From the NCBI GenBank assembly GCA_963556145.1, contig OY744465.1:1984001-2048000 (forward strand): DNA of 64,000 nucleotides, written 5' to 3'. The notes beneath the pieces were generated by a model. It saw only the letters and a program-made list of their open reading frames with translations, was not told the origin of the DNA and did not search any database. Origin of the DNA: Hygrocybe punicea (Eukaryota > Basidiomycota > Agaricomycetes > Agaricales > Hygrophoraceae). Positions within the stretch are counted from its first letter, which is position 1, and each line of letters opens with the position of its first letter. The position numbers were made by a program, and so were the translations under genes. Below are positions 56,501 to 64,000 of this stretch, in pieces.

Positions 56501-58311
56501 AATTTCAGCCATTCTAAAGCTGCAGAAACTCGCCTTCGGCGAACCAATAAAGGCGTTCGCTCCATGTCTTCTGGAGTTGGTCTGGCAGGACCAGTGAAAA
56601 TAAACGCTAGCACTTCATCAAGTTCTTTAATTGTTGGAGGCAACCGTTGATATATCTTTGGTGTTGGGTTTTGAAACATGATGGCATTTGCTTTCATTTT
56701 ATGCATCCCAGAGGAGACACGAACAATACATTTGTTGTGACGAACACGGGCAATCAAAAGTTGTTCAGCAAATGTTAGATTTTGAAGTTGTGCAGGAATT
56801 CTTCCCATCCAAAGTCCATTCGCCAAAGCATATTTGGGAGTTTGGCCTTTATTCAGACTGAGCACACATGGTTTGCATATCCATTTACATGTGTCATCTA
56901 GCACTGGACCTTTGATATCCTCTATTGGATCAGAACAATGATATCGTTCACATCTTGTGATTCCCATATTGTCTCTAGTTAATATTTTCAGATTAACCTT
57001 CGTCTTTGACAATAAAGACATGTTTTTCAATGCAACCAATTGACCACATACAGCACACCCACTTTCTTGGAAACATTCAGGTGATGTATCTCTGCACCAG
57101 TTGCTGATTATGGTTTCCTTCAATTCAATAGATGGAGGAGGAGGAGGAAATAATTGCTCATCTGACTTGTCCAATTCTTCTTTCATTTGAGCCTGAGTTT
57201 CTTCTTTGCCGCACTCATTTGTTTCTGTCATTTTTTGTCTTCTGTACCACTGTTTACACAGGTCTTTATGTGATTTAATATCATGCACATGAAAAATAGA
57301 AACATGAGTATCACAAGCTGAACAATTATGCCTCATTAATGCCACAGATAGATCTTGTCCATGTAATCTTCGTAATGTCTTTGACAAATATATACCATGT
57401 ATTGTTGTTATTTCACCAATATCCTTCACTGTCAAATTTGGCAGAAGTTCATGTAAAGGCATTTTAACACATGCATATGTTTTTCTATCTTCATATAAAG
57501 TGTTGGCTGTTTGTTCATCAATATGCCCCACATATTCGAATAATATGTCAGAATCATGGTTGATATTATTAGACGGTAGCATAAAAGATTGAAGAAAGCT
57601 AAACTTGAATGTTGGTATTCGTTTACCACCACCAATGTAGTCATATCTATGAACGAAATTTATATATAAAGATTTAAACAAGTGTCCGAATAAATTCAAA
57701 TTGAACACAATTATGTTTGAACGGCTATGCCGTATTATGAAACATAGTGTGGTCCACAGCAACGTTGCATGTGATAGAGAACTAGTAATACAATGAAATA
57801 AATATGTTTTGAAATCATGTCGTCTCAATAGCGATCGCATGAGCAATGCTTTGATCATTTTACAACGACATTGGACAGTGATAGGTTTGAGAAGACAATA
57901 CAAAGCAAAGAGATATTTAGGAGGTAAGAAATATCTTCTGGCATATTGAATAGAACGTATTCGCATTTTGAAGGCGCTATTTTTAAATGTAGTCCAAACG
58001 AATAATGGATCGACTGTCAAGTTATCTTTTGTTTCTTTTGTTATTCCAATGATCTTTACATATAGTGTTGCATTTATTTGCATCAATATTGTTGCATCGC
58101 CCTGATCTGGGGCCAACTCATGTTCTATGAGTTTTCTTTGAAAAACATCCAATTCTTGGGTCAAGGTCGATATCACAGGACAGGAAATTGGTTCAGGAGA
58201 GATATACATAAGTTTGTCTTGGCATAGTTGTGGAAATAATGTTGCATTTGCAAGGAAATATAGATAAGTCAAACATGCAATGCAGACACGGATGATGTTG
58301 TGGGGATTCAT
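50566..58311 (-). CDS. Helitron C replicase/helicase (HUH-Y2 Rep, PIF1-like helicase, USP-like peptidase)
   Basis: 2581 codons with no stop and no intron needed. Order of parts: hydrophobic N-terminal region; Cys-rich segments (CAVCGQL near residue 430, CKWICKPC); the Helitron Rep domain with the HUH-type motif LTLHLHMLLW (His 957 and 959) and the two-tyrosine motif YITDYITK (Tyr 1147 and 1151); an acidic linker; the PIF1-type helicase with Walker A GGMAGTGKS (1702-1710) and Walker B FIDEVSML (Asp 1778, Glu 1779), and further helicase motifs such as GDFGQLPP, ACQGRTRPN and YYTCLSRS. The last 270 residues resemble a ubiquitin-specific peptidase fold: Cys 2328 in WSCAYDSLFTIL, zinc-knuckle-like CXXC pairs, and His 2528 in GDAHFTARI. 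The Rep nicks and joins DNA and the helicase unwinds it. The role of the peptidase-like end is inference. Probably autonomous. Confidence 0.95.
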   Translation of the reverse strand: MNPHNIIRVCIACLTYLYFLANATLFPQLCQDKLMYISPEPISCPVISTLTQELDVFQRKLIEHELAPDQGDATILMQINATLYVKIIGITKETKDNLTVDPLFVWTTFKNSAFKMRIRSIQYARRYFLPPKYLFALYCLLKPITVQCRCKMIKALLMRSLLRRHDFKTYLFHCITSSLSHATLLWTTLCFIIRHSRSNIIVFNLNLFGHLFKSLYINFVHRYDYIGGGKRIPTFKFSFLQSFMLPSNNINHDSDILFEYVGHIDEQTANTLYEDRKTYACVKMPLHELLPNLTVKDIGEITTIHGIYLSKTLRRLHGQDLSVALMRHNCSACDTHVSIFHVHDIKSHKDLCKQWYRRQKMTETNECGKEETQAQMKEELDKSDEQLFPPPPPSIELKETIISNWCRDTSPECFQESGCAVCGQLVALKNMSLLSKTKVNLKILTRDNMGITRCERYHCSDPIEDIKGPVLDDTCKWICKPCVLSLNKGQTPKYALANGLWMGRIPAQLQNLTFAEQLLIARVRHNKCIVRVSSGMHKMKANAIMFQNPTPKIYQRLPPTIKELDEVLAFIFTGPARPTPEDMERTPLLVRRRRVSAALEWLKLNHMDYYDLDISYENLAQYPDHGIPVVVAYRPADTNKEPEATSAFDNEVEDGVEDGPCPFVVSGITGENLDITSPKALIARATKHLIDDHGGVLAISHARNPESFFNNPQLYPMMFPCLFPYGLGGISSIDNDVLSISDMMHKRHLLMYHDKRFQTDPYFPLIAFNQEQIKDSTTGGYLLTNKHNFNDIANRLMNINTAVLDDLSKRLSRGDRVKPDTSEEKACYKLISDLDHVAGQVKGSITNKKYMRNEIWSLISYIGAPTWFITFAPADINHPLCLYYADNKEKFYPKLRLPQDCYKLIANNPVAGARFFHFTTEMFIKHILGINESHPGLYGNTSGYYATVEEQGRLTLHLHMLLWIKGCLTPQEIRDKIMGENSDFQKRLVEYLESLCVGQFMTGSKDEVSQKMEQTMSKPEYQPPTCVMPDPPSYNCSMNCQYHNKRSTWWQRFQDVVDDLLLRLNVHNRHDGKKKPYCLNSKGECKRRFPRDIFQQTFVEPNTGALNLKHGEPWMNTVTPEVTYMLRCNSDVTSLLSGTAIKAIVAYITDYITKFSLKTYSIFEVIKSIFDKNSEMIGGDLKRKDKVRKLFTQIVNSLTSKMEIGAPMASLYVLGNPDHYTSHKFVPFFWRSYVKEVISAWSDEEIPNICEDQNNAQKVVIGKNNGAYIGLSKVNNYMFRPALYDNVSLYDWIRLATMEPKKRRTKTKTKRARKEPVQNQIFDNLGCDDLSDSCTEPTNVDYSSDDNLSDVVDNDILMEIDEIPKPDSLNRHAGTEIADKTNEVDLNKLTKFENDYTLHSNHPQYLTHHAKMKGNDPFIVPNFIPNTLPRADRGDREYYCCTMLTFFKPWRSGKELKSKLQTWDNAFIDHEFSKKELEIMKYFGLRYECLDARDDFSAKRQKNNTANIRYSWATSNGLDELDDMHNAEFAFNGDDFNNNIDEDNNDTEILLKLGQKGQKRKDQMLIAERTLKRSGWLDDCIDGTPDIGPLIPIEPPVVQSAKLWRTAVLAKKKEIIDDRNKNLPTNTATINKLGNFQYNDVKIVDAAYINHMFIPANRADRHLIDVTINDYKLNTDQKRAFHIIANHSTLINGSDKLCMYLGGMAGTGKSQVIKALTSFFGKHNENHRFVVLAPTGGAAALVNGSTYHSILGINQGGSSRSLAQVRANLDGVDYIFIDEVSMLSCRDMYKISAQCAKARGVYDEPFGGINMIFAGDFGQLPPAMSGAPLYSGTVGVQINSSQTIANQEAAIGKALWHQITTVVILRENMRQTNQSEEDVQLRLALENMRYKACTPKDIAFLRTRVAGKGPNDPKLAQKKFRNVSVITALNAQKDKINELGIQRFAAENRRPLTSFYSIDRWNDPTSSNSKRKSHHMSTILDPIRHTKILEPSLQKLLWSQPHASSSDHIPGRLDLCVGMPVMLRNNDATECCITKGAEGIVVGWQSAIGPEQQTVLDTLFVRLLNPPKKINIEGLPENVVPITKHVTSTMCSLPNDDVISLSREQVLVLPNFAMTDYACQGRTRPNNVVDLSSCRNHQSYYTCLSRSASAAGTIIMQGFDPKVITGGASGYLRQEFRELELLDEITKLKYQGLLPDHVKGDQRNSIIDQFRKWKGKSYIPKNIHHAIAWKATEQLNQYTTQPSPWQLIKHMNKNQKADFRNLNFVPAKGTVPITVTHKNSMANVLQNKKRKLQQVVSSSSIVKKRRKTSTIELNEPKGFIWDAEDWSCAYDSLFTILLAIWNEDPSSWKKRFNSINEILKILSLGFKRSKNHTTDLETVRNTIRHLLHQDKPEIFPYGQVGIAISDLAYYIMKANEPMTSTCLKCINCENITILENDRCDAIFHCSYSFSGTISTCLAQIIVNRQRHKCQLCWGEITKFIAFNKIPPLIMFTVDSIENLIISQVINLSIDDISTAYTLRGIVYFGDAHFTARIFINSMVWFHDGISTRSICINEGDIDDFSNINLLSCNGNNAVLFIYAQS

Positions 58312-59399
58312 GAGGATTTGTGACAGTAAGAGGAAACACCACCCATTTAACTAGTCAAGTGGTTCGGATCATGAATAACAATTAACACAATGGGATTGAT
58401 CATATGACATTATATTATTTGTAAGCTTTTCCCAAAACACCATAAGGCGTGCCTGAATCTTTAGAAATCTGTGTTTACTTTTTTTATTCCATTCTATGTT
58501 CCTGTGACATGCCTTGATACAGGCCAAAAATGCATCTGTATCATGAATAGCTGCCTTACGATCTTATTAGGGGTCTGGCTGACAAGACATTGATCAAACC
58601 GACTGAGAAGAACAATGGTACCCCCTTTTAAGATATTTTGTGGATTTAATCTTCAGAGTCTCAGTGATATTTATTTCTGGCTTGCTCAACAGACAAAACA
58701 GGTATTGAAGTTGAACAACCAGGCTGTTTGACAACTGTGCATATTTGACAATTGCTTGGTAATTCATGGAAATTATCATTGTTCTTCATCCTTGTCAGAA
58801 ATACATTGTCATTTTTATGGAGCTGTACGTATCATTCCCACACAAGTATACTGTATTGTTCTGGTACCAAAGAGTCATAGCTCCCCTTGGAGTGACAGTT
58901 ATATCTTCCACTACAAGAGGGGGTTTTGTTACTCTTGTATCATTGTATCCTCATTTAATAGGTCCATAAAGTTCGTGATTCTGGTTTCTTACATATATTC
59001 AATTTGAATTTTCATTAGCCCGAATGAGAGTCATCTCAGGTTGTCCTTCTCAAGTTGAGTGTGTAGGTGGTTGTACAACTGAACTGAAAGTAATGCATTC
59101 ACCAGGATATATTTTAGACAAACAGATTTTCAGTCAACAAGATTGATGCCTTATGCTGTATCTATGCTCACTATCATGCTCAATTCTTATGGTCATAGGA
59201 CAGTAACACAAACCATTTTTAACGGAGCAAAAAGAAATACATATATAGAAACTGTACAAATGTTAATAGTAGCGATGTATGAGGAGGACATTTGAGGGCA
59301 CAGATTGTCACCAAGTTTCCAGAAATCAACGACTGGGATACAGTTTTTTTAGTCAAATATAATGAATACTCCACAAAAGAAGGACTTACTCCTCCAAAA
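58312..59399. other. 5' side of Helitron C and intergenic
   Basis: About 1.1 kb with only short frames. It should contain the Helitron C 5' terminus and possibly the displaced 5' leader of Helitron B, but I can mark neither. I looked for the missing N-terminal part of the reductase at 41928-42946 and did not find it. Confidence 0.4.
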
Positions 59400-61323
59400 T
59401 TAAGGCCCGGGATCAAGTTTGGATGTTGATGGCTTGGGAGATGAAGGCCTCGTTTGGCTTGGAGTAATGGAGAGTAGGATTTCGGGTGGAACGATGTTGC
59501 TCCAATCCACATCCATTGATGAAGCGCTGGGCTCTGCAGGGGTCGATGACTGGTGGCGTGACGATGCACGCGTATTGGGACGGAATCCTAGGACATGGAG
59601 AAGATCAGAATTGGAATATATACAGCCTATGATGTAATGTTGAAATACATACCCGGAGTCGGAGACTTCTTCGGTGGCTTCACCAGGTTGAGCTTCTCTA
59701 CGATAATGCCCGCTTGCTCCGAAGCAACATCCAATTTCCTCCTCTTTGCCATCTCGCCATCCTCGTGACCATCGCTGGGAGACATCTTTTCAGGTTCAGG
59801 AGGTCCGTCATCGTTGTCCATGGTTATATCATTATCAACATCCAACAACCCCGCCCACTCTGGTCCTAAAATGTCCAACTTCGCGGATTCCGGTGCCACA
59901 ACATCCGGCTCGGGGGCGATGGGTGGCTTAATCTCCATTGTCAATTTCTCCGATGCCGATTGCCGGGTTGTGCGCGACGACCCAATTTCAACAGCGACTG
60001 CGAGATGTCAGTGCATTAATCATAACAAGGTGAGCAACGTACGCATTTGGGCCTTAGACCGCTTCTTCTTTACCGGGGCTACGTCCTCCTCCATCTTTAT
60101 GTCGTCTATACATGAATAAATGTGTTGGATCATCGTTTTGATATTCGGAATTCAATAACTCACCCTCATCGTCGTCCTCGGCTTTGGACTTGATTGTGCG
60201 CTCTGTCATGATGAAGGGTTTGCATGTATGACAATCACAGACAATGAAAGTACTTACTGGACTTGGGCTTGGGCTTGGGCTTCTTTTTGTCCTTCTCGGA
60301 CGAATTGTCTGCGCCACCTGAATATTCAATAGATCTATACACCACTATGGTTGAAAATTTGTACAAACCAGCAGAAGATGCCTTCTGTTTTTTGACCGAT
60401 TTTGACTTGGCTTTGCCCTTGCCCTTGCCCTGGGCAACTGGCTCCTCTGCAAATGTACTATATCATTAGCACAATCACACATGTAATTCTAGATCACACC
60501 TTCATCATCATCTGCCACATCAGAATCGACGAGGACACTATGTCCTTTACACCAAGCAATAACATGACCGATGATCTCGAGCTTTGTGGCATCCGGAAGC
60601 CCACCGAATGACCAATTTGCCAAGGTTCCGCTGTGCCATGCTGGCACGGATTCGTCGTATTTTGCCCAATCTATGATGCCAGACGTGAGAATTCATTTGG
60701 CCATAAATACATATATACTTACCTAGATCCTCGGGCTTGATCTCGGTGTTCACAGCGCCATGTTGAATCAAAGCCGATGGAGAATGTTTCCCGACATAAA
60801 ATTCTTTCAGGAGCCAATCATCGAAGATCTTGCTTCGCCAGTCACGGGTAACCTCGTTTGCCCGTTTCGCCACCAAGACTTCTGCCCAAATTTCGTCCAT
60901 GACGGTGTCGGTATACTTGAGGTAATCCCGAAGTGAATCGGTCCCTTCCTTATCATTTTTGACGTAGTCCGGCGAGTAGTTGGGTGCCTTGTTGTATGCG
61001 ATGGCTGCTGTCGCGTAGATGTACATATCCATTTGATAAATCAAGCGACGGAGCGGTTCCTCGTATCGTTCGGGGATTTCGCGCCATAACTCACCTCGGG
61101 CGGTGGCATCGTGGGGGTGTGTCTTCAGTACATAGAGATTACGAGAAAATACGGGAATGGTGCCGGATTCCTTGTTGGGTGCCGGAATCTTGGGCGGGAC
61201 CATGTACTGGATTTGGAAGATGCGATGTAGCTCCTGCAGCTTTTTGGGCGGCGCATCAGGCCAGTACTTGAAGGCGGCGGGATTGACAGCGGGAGTCGAG
61301 GTTTTGACGACTGGCAAGGACAT
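59400..61323 (-). CDS. Multi-exon protein of unknown function, probably nuclear
   Basis: From ATG 61323 to TAA 59400 through about eight exons with short introns. The N-terminal 210 residues form a folded-looking domain (FKYWPDAPPKKLQELHRIF, ARGELWREIPERYEEPLRRLIYQ, DTVMDEIWAEVLVAKRANEV, then after an intron WHSGTLANWSFGGLPDATKLEIIGHVIAWCKGH). The rest is low complexity: Lys-rich (GKGKGKAKSKSVKKQKA, KKKPKPKPKS), an acidic patch, a likely nuclear localisation signal (PVKKKRSKAQMRT), an acidic Asp/Glu/Pro stretch and a Ser/Pro-rich tail. No known domain recognised. In build it resembles the genes at 6805-9503 and 10525-11737: folded part plus charged linker, many short exons. Intact as far as I can follow. 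Confidence 0.7.
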
Positions 61324-61705
61324 GGTAGATGAAATAAAAGTTTTTTGGTCGACGTGTGAGGCGATTTGAGAGCAAAAGAAAAGGGCGGATTTATTACTCA
61401 ACGCTCCAGACTATGAATACAGATGTCACGACCACGTGACCAGATCAATCGCCACATGTTCGACCTCATGTTCGGCTTCTTTGCATGCATAAACAACAGA
61501 TCTATTTATTTATGTTTTTGATGTGGCTCGAGCTTAGAAGTTGTCCAAAGCTAGTAATTGCACGCAGAAAACCGACATGTGCAGCGTATGGAATATTTTT
61601 CAGTTGGTAAGGCAATAAATCGAGTTAATTCGTTTGATGAATATTCACGGACTGGTCCGTTGACGGAAAAGCACAACCAGTCTGACTTGTTGGATGGATG
61701 TAGAA
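61324..61705. other. Intergenic, promoter side of the 59400-61323 gene
   Basis: Contains the E-box-like palindrome CACGTG within GACCACGTGACC (about 61431-61442), about 110 bp upstream of the start codon at 61323. Otherwise nothing recognisable. Confidence 0.35.
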
Positions 61706-61990
61706 GGCCTAGATATACTACAACAAACATGTTGTTGGGTGTGTTCGGTCACCGGACATGTTTGGTGGATGTCAATGTACGACTAGATATACTACACCGA
61801 ACACATCGAACATGTTCGGTGTGTTCGGTGGAGATGTTCGGTGGATGTCAACCAATGGTTGTGACTGGATATACCACACCGAACACATCGAACATGTTCG
61901 GTGTGTTCGGTGGAGATGTTCGGTGGATGTCAACCAACGGTTGTGACTAGATATATCACACCGAACACGTCCGATCTGTTCGGTGGATAT
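61706..61990. repeat. 82-bp tandem repeat rich in palindromes
   Basis: About three and a half units. Clear unit starts at 61781, 61863 and 61945 (GACTAGATATACTACACCGA-like) give a period of 82 bp. Each unit holds CACCGAACACATCGAACATG facing CATGTTCGGTGTGTTCGGTG, an inverted repeat that can fold, and more TTCGG motifs. The short frames here are by-products of the repeat. Confidence 0.85.
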
Positions 61991-62238
61991 TGCTCTTTCA
62001 AGACATTTAAATGATTACATTGCTGATCAACGTGTTTGGCACGTGTTCGTTGTTTTATCATTGCCACTCTTGTCAGGTGACATAATTCCGACGTCTTATA
62101 ATTAGAAGGTTTGTGGAATCGTCACCACCCGCTATCAACCACCCTGAAAGTAATCAATCATTAAGGTATTGATGTATTAATGATATCTGTGTCTGTTCCT
62201 CATACCATCCATCCGAAATCCTGCCTAGGTCCACAAAC
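61991..62238. other. Intergenic, promoter side of the ATP-grasp-like gene
   Basis: About 250 bp. TTATAATTAGAAGG near 62096 is A/T-rich but not a clear TATA box. Confidence 0.3.
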
Positions 62239-64000
62239 ATGCCATATAAGAAGGAACTTGGTTATGAACTTTGCATGCACATCTGCCCTGGTCGAAAATG
62301 CGACTCTCCAAAAACGAAATGTCTTTTGTGGAAGAAGGAAGGCAACTCCTGCCAAAGACATGTCGGATCCGCACACCAACATCCCAAATGCGTTTCGTCT
62401 GGAATTTGTCCGCAGTCGGTATGTCTTGGTCGCAACATACGTGAAAATTCGCAGGGTGTCCGCAATGCGACGGCCGCGGAACTCGATCTCCTTCCATGCA
62501 AAAGGCTATCATCCGACTCTGAGATGGAAACATCATCTGACTGTGAAACAGAACCGCCAACCACCGTAAGCAACAATGAACGCCGTATAACCACATTAAG
62601 CAACAATGACGGCCGTGTTTTCAAAATCCTTTTTATCCTTGACCCAACAACTCGTATCGCGAGCAAAGCCGCAGCCATTAACGATCTTGCATTCATCACC
62701 ACGACCATATCTGACATCGAACTCGATACCATTGCCCATCTTGATGGTTACGTCCATATCATCAAGTCATACAAGAGTCGCTATTCAGCATGTATTCAAG
62801 AATGGGTAATGTCTATTGTTTAATTTGTGGATTGTTGATACTGAAACGTATTTCACAACAAACAGGTTTATATCGGAATGCGACTACATCATGAGGATGG
62901 AGCCCGGCGCTTCAATGTCAAATACATATTTTGGCCCGAGTTCCTTCATGCAATACTTCGCCATCAAGACAAAGGCGATACGTGGCAAAAGTTCGCATCG
63001 GCAGATTGTGTATTTGGTGGTGTGGATATGGGAATGTCATACATGTAAGATTGACATCGCTTTAATTAATTCTGCTCCGTTTTCGCTGCATTATACTGAT
63101 GTCTTGACAGCGGTAACCAATACGGATTGACACTGGAAAATGTGTTGATTTTCATGACTGGCATGGACGAACTCTGTCGAACGGCACACATCTGGCCGCC
63201 TCCGAAGCAGATGAACACAGTCCATTCAAAATGGATACAAAATCAAAACTTGCTTTATGTCGCTTTGAATGTAACGCATACGATACGCCCTCAAGCAAAA
63301 TTATTAAATGATGGCGACCAATTCCCACCGAATATTGTCTTGAAACGGACACACAGCGACACCGGTCATCACGTCCTATTACCTGGCGACGCCAAGCGAA
63401 ATTGGGAATACATGCGCAATAACTGTGAGGTTCCAGGTTCACGTTGGTTTGGGCAAACGTACATTGAACCACTGAGTAAGATGGGCGAATGGCGTGTGTT
63501 TCTAGTTGGTGGAAAGGTCATGTATACGGTGCACACCCTGTACAACAAGGAAAGCAAGTCCTGGAAGTGGGATATCGTCTCAAGTTTCTATACCTTGGAT
63601 GAGTTAAGGTGAGTGCCCTTCATTTTCACTTGTCATATCATATGCATGATTGTCTTAACTTTGTCAGAATATTTCAAATGCAGGGGACTCTATTGAAGAC
63701 GGTGGCGTGCAATCCGGACAGGGGCGCCATTTCTATTCGAGAGCAAGGCAGAAACGAGTTCTTCAACTTTGTCCAAAAGACCTACGAAGGGCTTTATGCG
63801 ATAGAGTCCAATATGGTTGGTGGAAAACCATCGATGAGTGTTTTTTGCCGTATGGACATATCGCTCATTGTGGATTCCAAAACGGATACTGTGTCCTATT
63901 TCGTGAACGAGGTGGAACGTTATCACACATGCAGCCTCTGGTCGAACATGAAGTCAGGTCCGAAATCCGTTCGAGCACCCATTGGCTCATTAGCAGACAC
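62239..64000 (+). CDS. ATP-grasp-like protein with Cys-rich N-terminus (runs off right edge)
   Basis: ATG at 62239. Exons end near 62805, then 62866-63047, 63113-63608 and 63667 onward, joined at GT-AG introns with frame kept. The first 60 residues hold eight or nine cysteines (CMHICPGRKCDSPKTKC), possibly metal binding. After a linker come FWPEFLHAI, VLKRTHSDTGHHVLLPGD, WFGQTYIEPLSKMGEWRVFLVGGKVMYTVHT, and CRMDISLIVD followed by YFVNEVERYHT. The lysine in VLKR, the EWRVFLVGG strand and the final D...NE pattern are those of ATP-grasp enzymes, which bind ATP-Mg and join a carboxylate to an amine or thiol. Substrate unknown. The match is by motif only. A 36-nt in-frame stretch near 62420 may be an extra intron. 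No stop seen before the edge. Confidence 0.65.

Larger units (their letters stand above)
50497..58311 (-). mobile_element. Helitron C, apparently intact (5' end not determined)
   Basis: The 3' end on minus is the hairpin GCCATGCAAAGCAATGGC (50511-50528) then CCACACCCCACTAG, followed by T, which fits insertion between A and T with a CTRR end. A single uninterrupted 2581-codon frame fills the rest. The 5' TC end must lie above 58311, but I cannot place it. It is inserted at the beginning of Helitron B. Confidence 0.85.

Noticed and set aside
58312..59399. Missing N-terminal half of the medium-chain reductase beyond the nested Helitrons
   Set aside because: No GroES-like motifs in any minus frame here.
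1..64000. tRNA genes, rRNA genes or CRISPR arrays
   Set aside because: No convincing tRNA B-box with a fitting A-box, no rRNA-like sequence, and the short tandem repeats are contiguous without unique spacers.

Overview
This looks like nuclear DNA of a basidiomycete fungus, most likely an Agaricomycete. Genes are split by many short GT-AG introns (about 45-80 nt). The repeat content (Helitrons, a KDZ transposon with an ULP1-type protease, PIF/Harbinger, hAT-like elements, a Crypton-like tyrosine recombinase) and the NACHT and TPR relics also fit that group. There are no rRNA genes, CRISPR arrays, bacterial operons or convincing tRNA genes.

Layout. 1-1903: N-terminal part of a Helitron replicase/helicase (copy A) running off the left edge. 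1930-2515: a 24-bp minisatellite. 2516-4658: a short non-autonomous LTR element with two apparently identical 156-bp LTRs. 5250-6132: a linker histone H1 gene with a frameshifted tail. 6805-9503 and 10525-11737: two multi-exon genes of unknown function. 11738-13170: eroded sequence. 13669-14891: an intact five-exon viperin-like (RSAD2) radical-SAM gene, head to head with a decayed Nudix pseudogene (15541-16348). 16390-17384: a TPR fragment cut by a complete PIF/Harbinger transposon (17388-21329). 21429-22273: an hAT-like non-autonomous element.

22614-25823 is a SAP-domain gene carrying another hAT-like element in an intron. It converges on a dead tyrosine-recombinase gene (25846-27433). After GC-rich repeats comes a NACHT-type gene in two pieces (29146-29840 and 40411-41228), separated by a KDZ transposon of about 10.5 kb (29921-40410). 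A 650-bp foldback element (41242-41891) follows. A medium-chain reductase lacking its N-terminal domain (41928-42946) is cut by Helitron B (42947-50496). Helitron B has decayed and carries an internal inversion. Helitron C (50497 to beyond 58311) is inserted at the start of B and has an intact 2581-codon ORF. 59400-61323 is another unknown multi-exon gene. 61706-61990 is an 82-bp tandem repeat, and 62239 onward is an ATP-grasp-like gene leaving the window.

How it fits together. The host genes form two islands (about 5-17 kb and 59-64 kb). The 17-58 kb stretch is a nest of transposons that landed in, and broke, genes including STAND/NLR-like (NACHT, TPR) ones. Many premature stops in the dead elements look like CGA to TGA changes, consistent with C-to-T decay of silenced repeats. 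The most notable host gene is the intact fungal viperin. The most complete mobile gene is Helitron C, which joins an HUH/Y2 replicase, a PIF1-type helicase and a C-terminal ubiquitin-peptidase-like domain.
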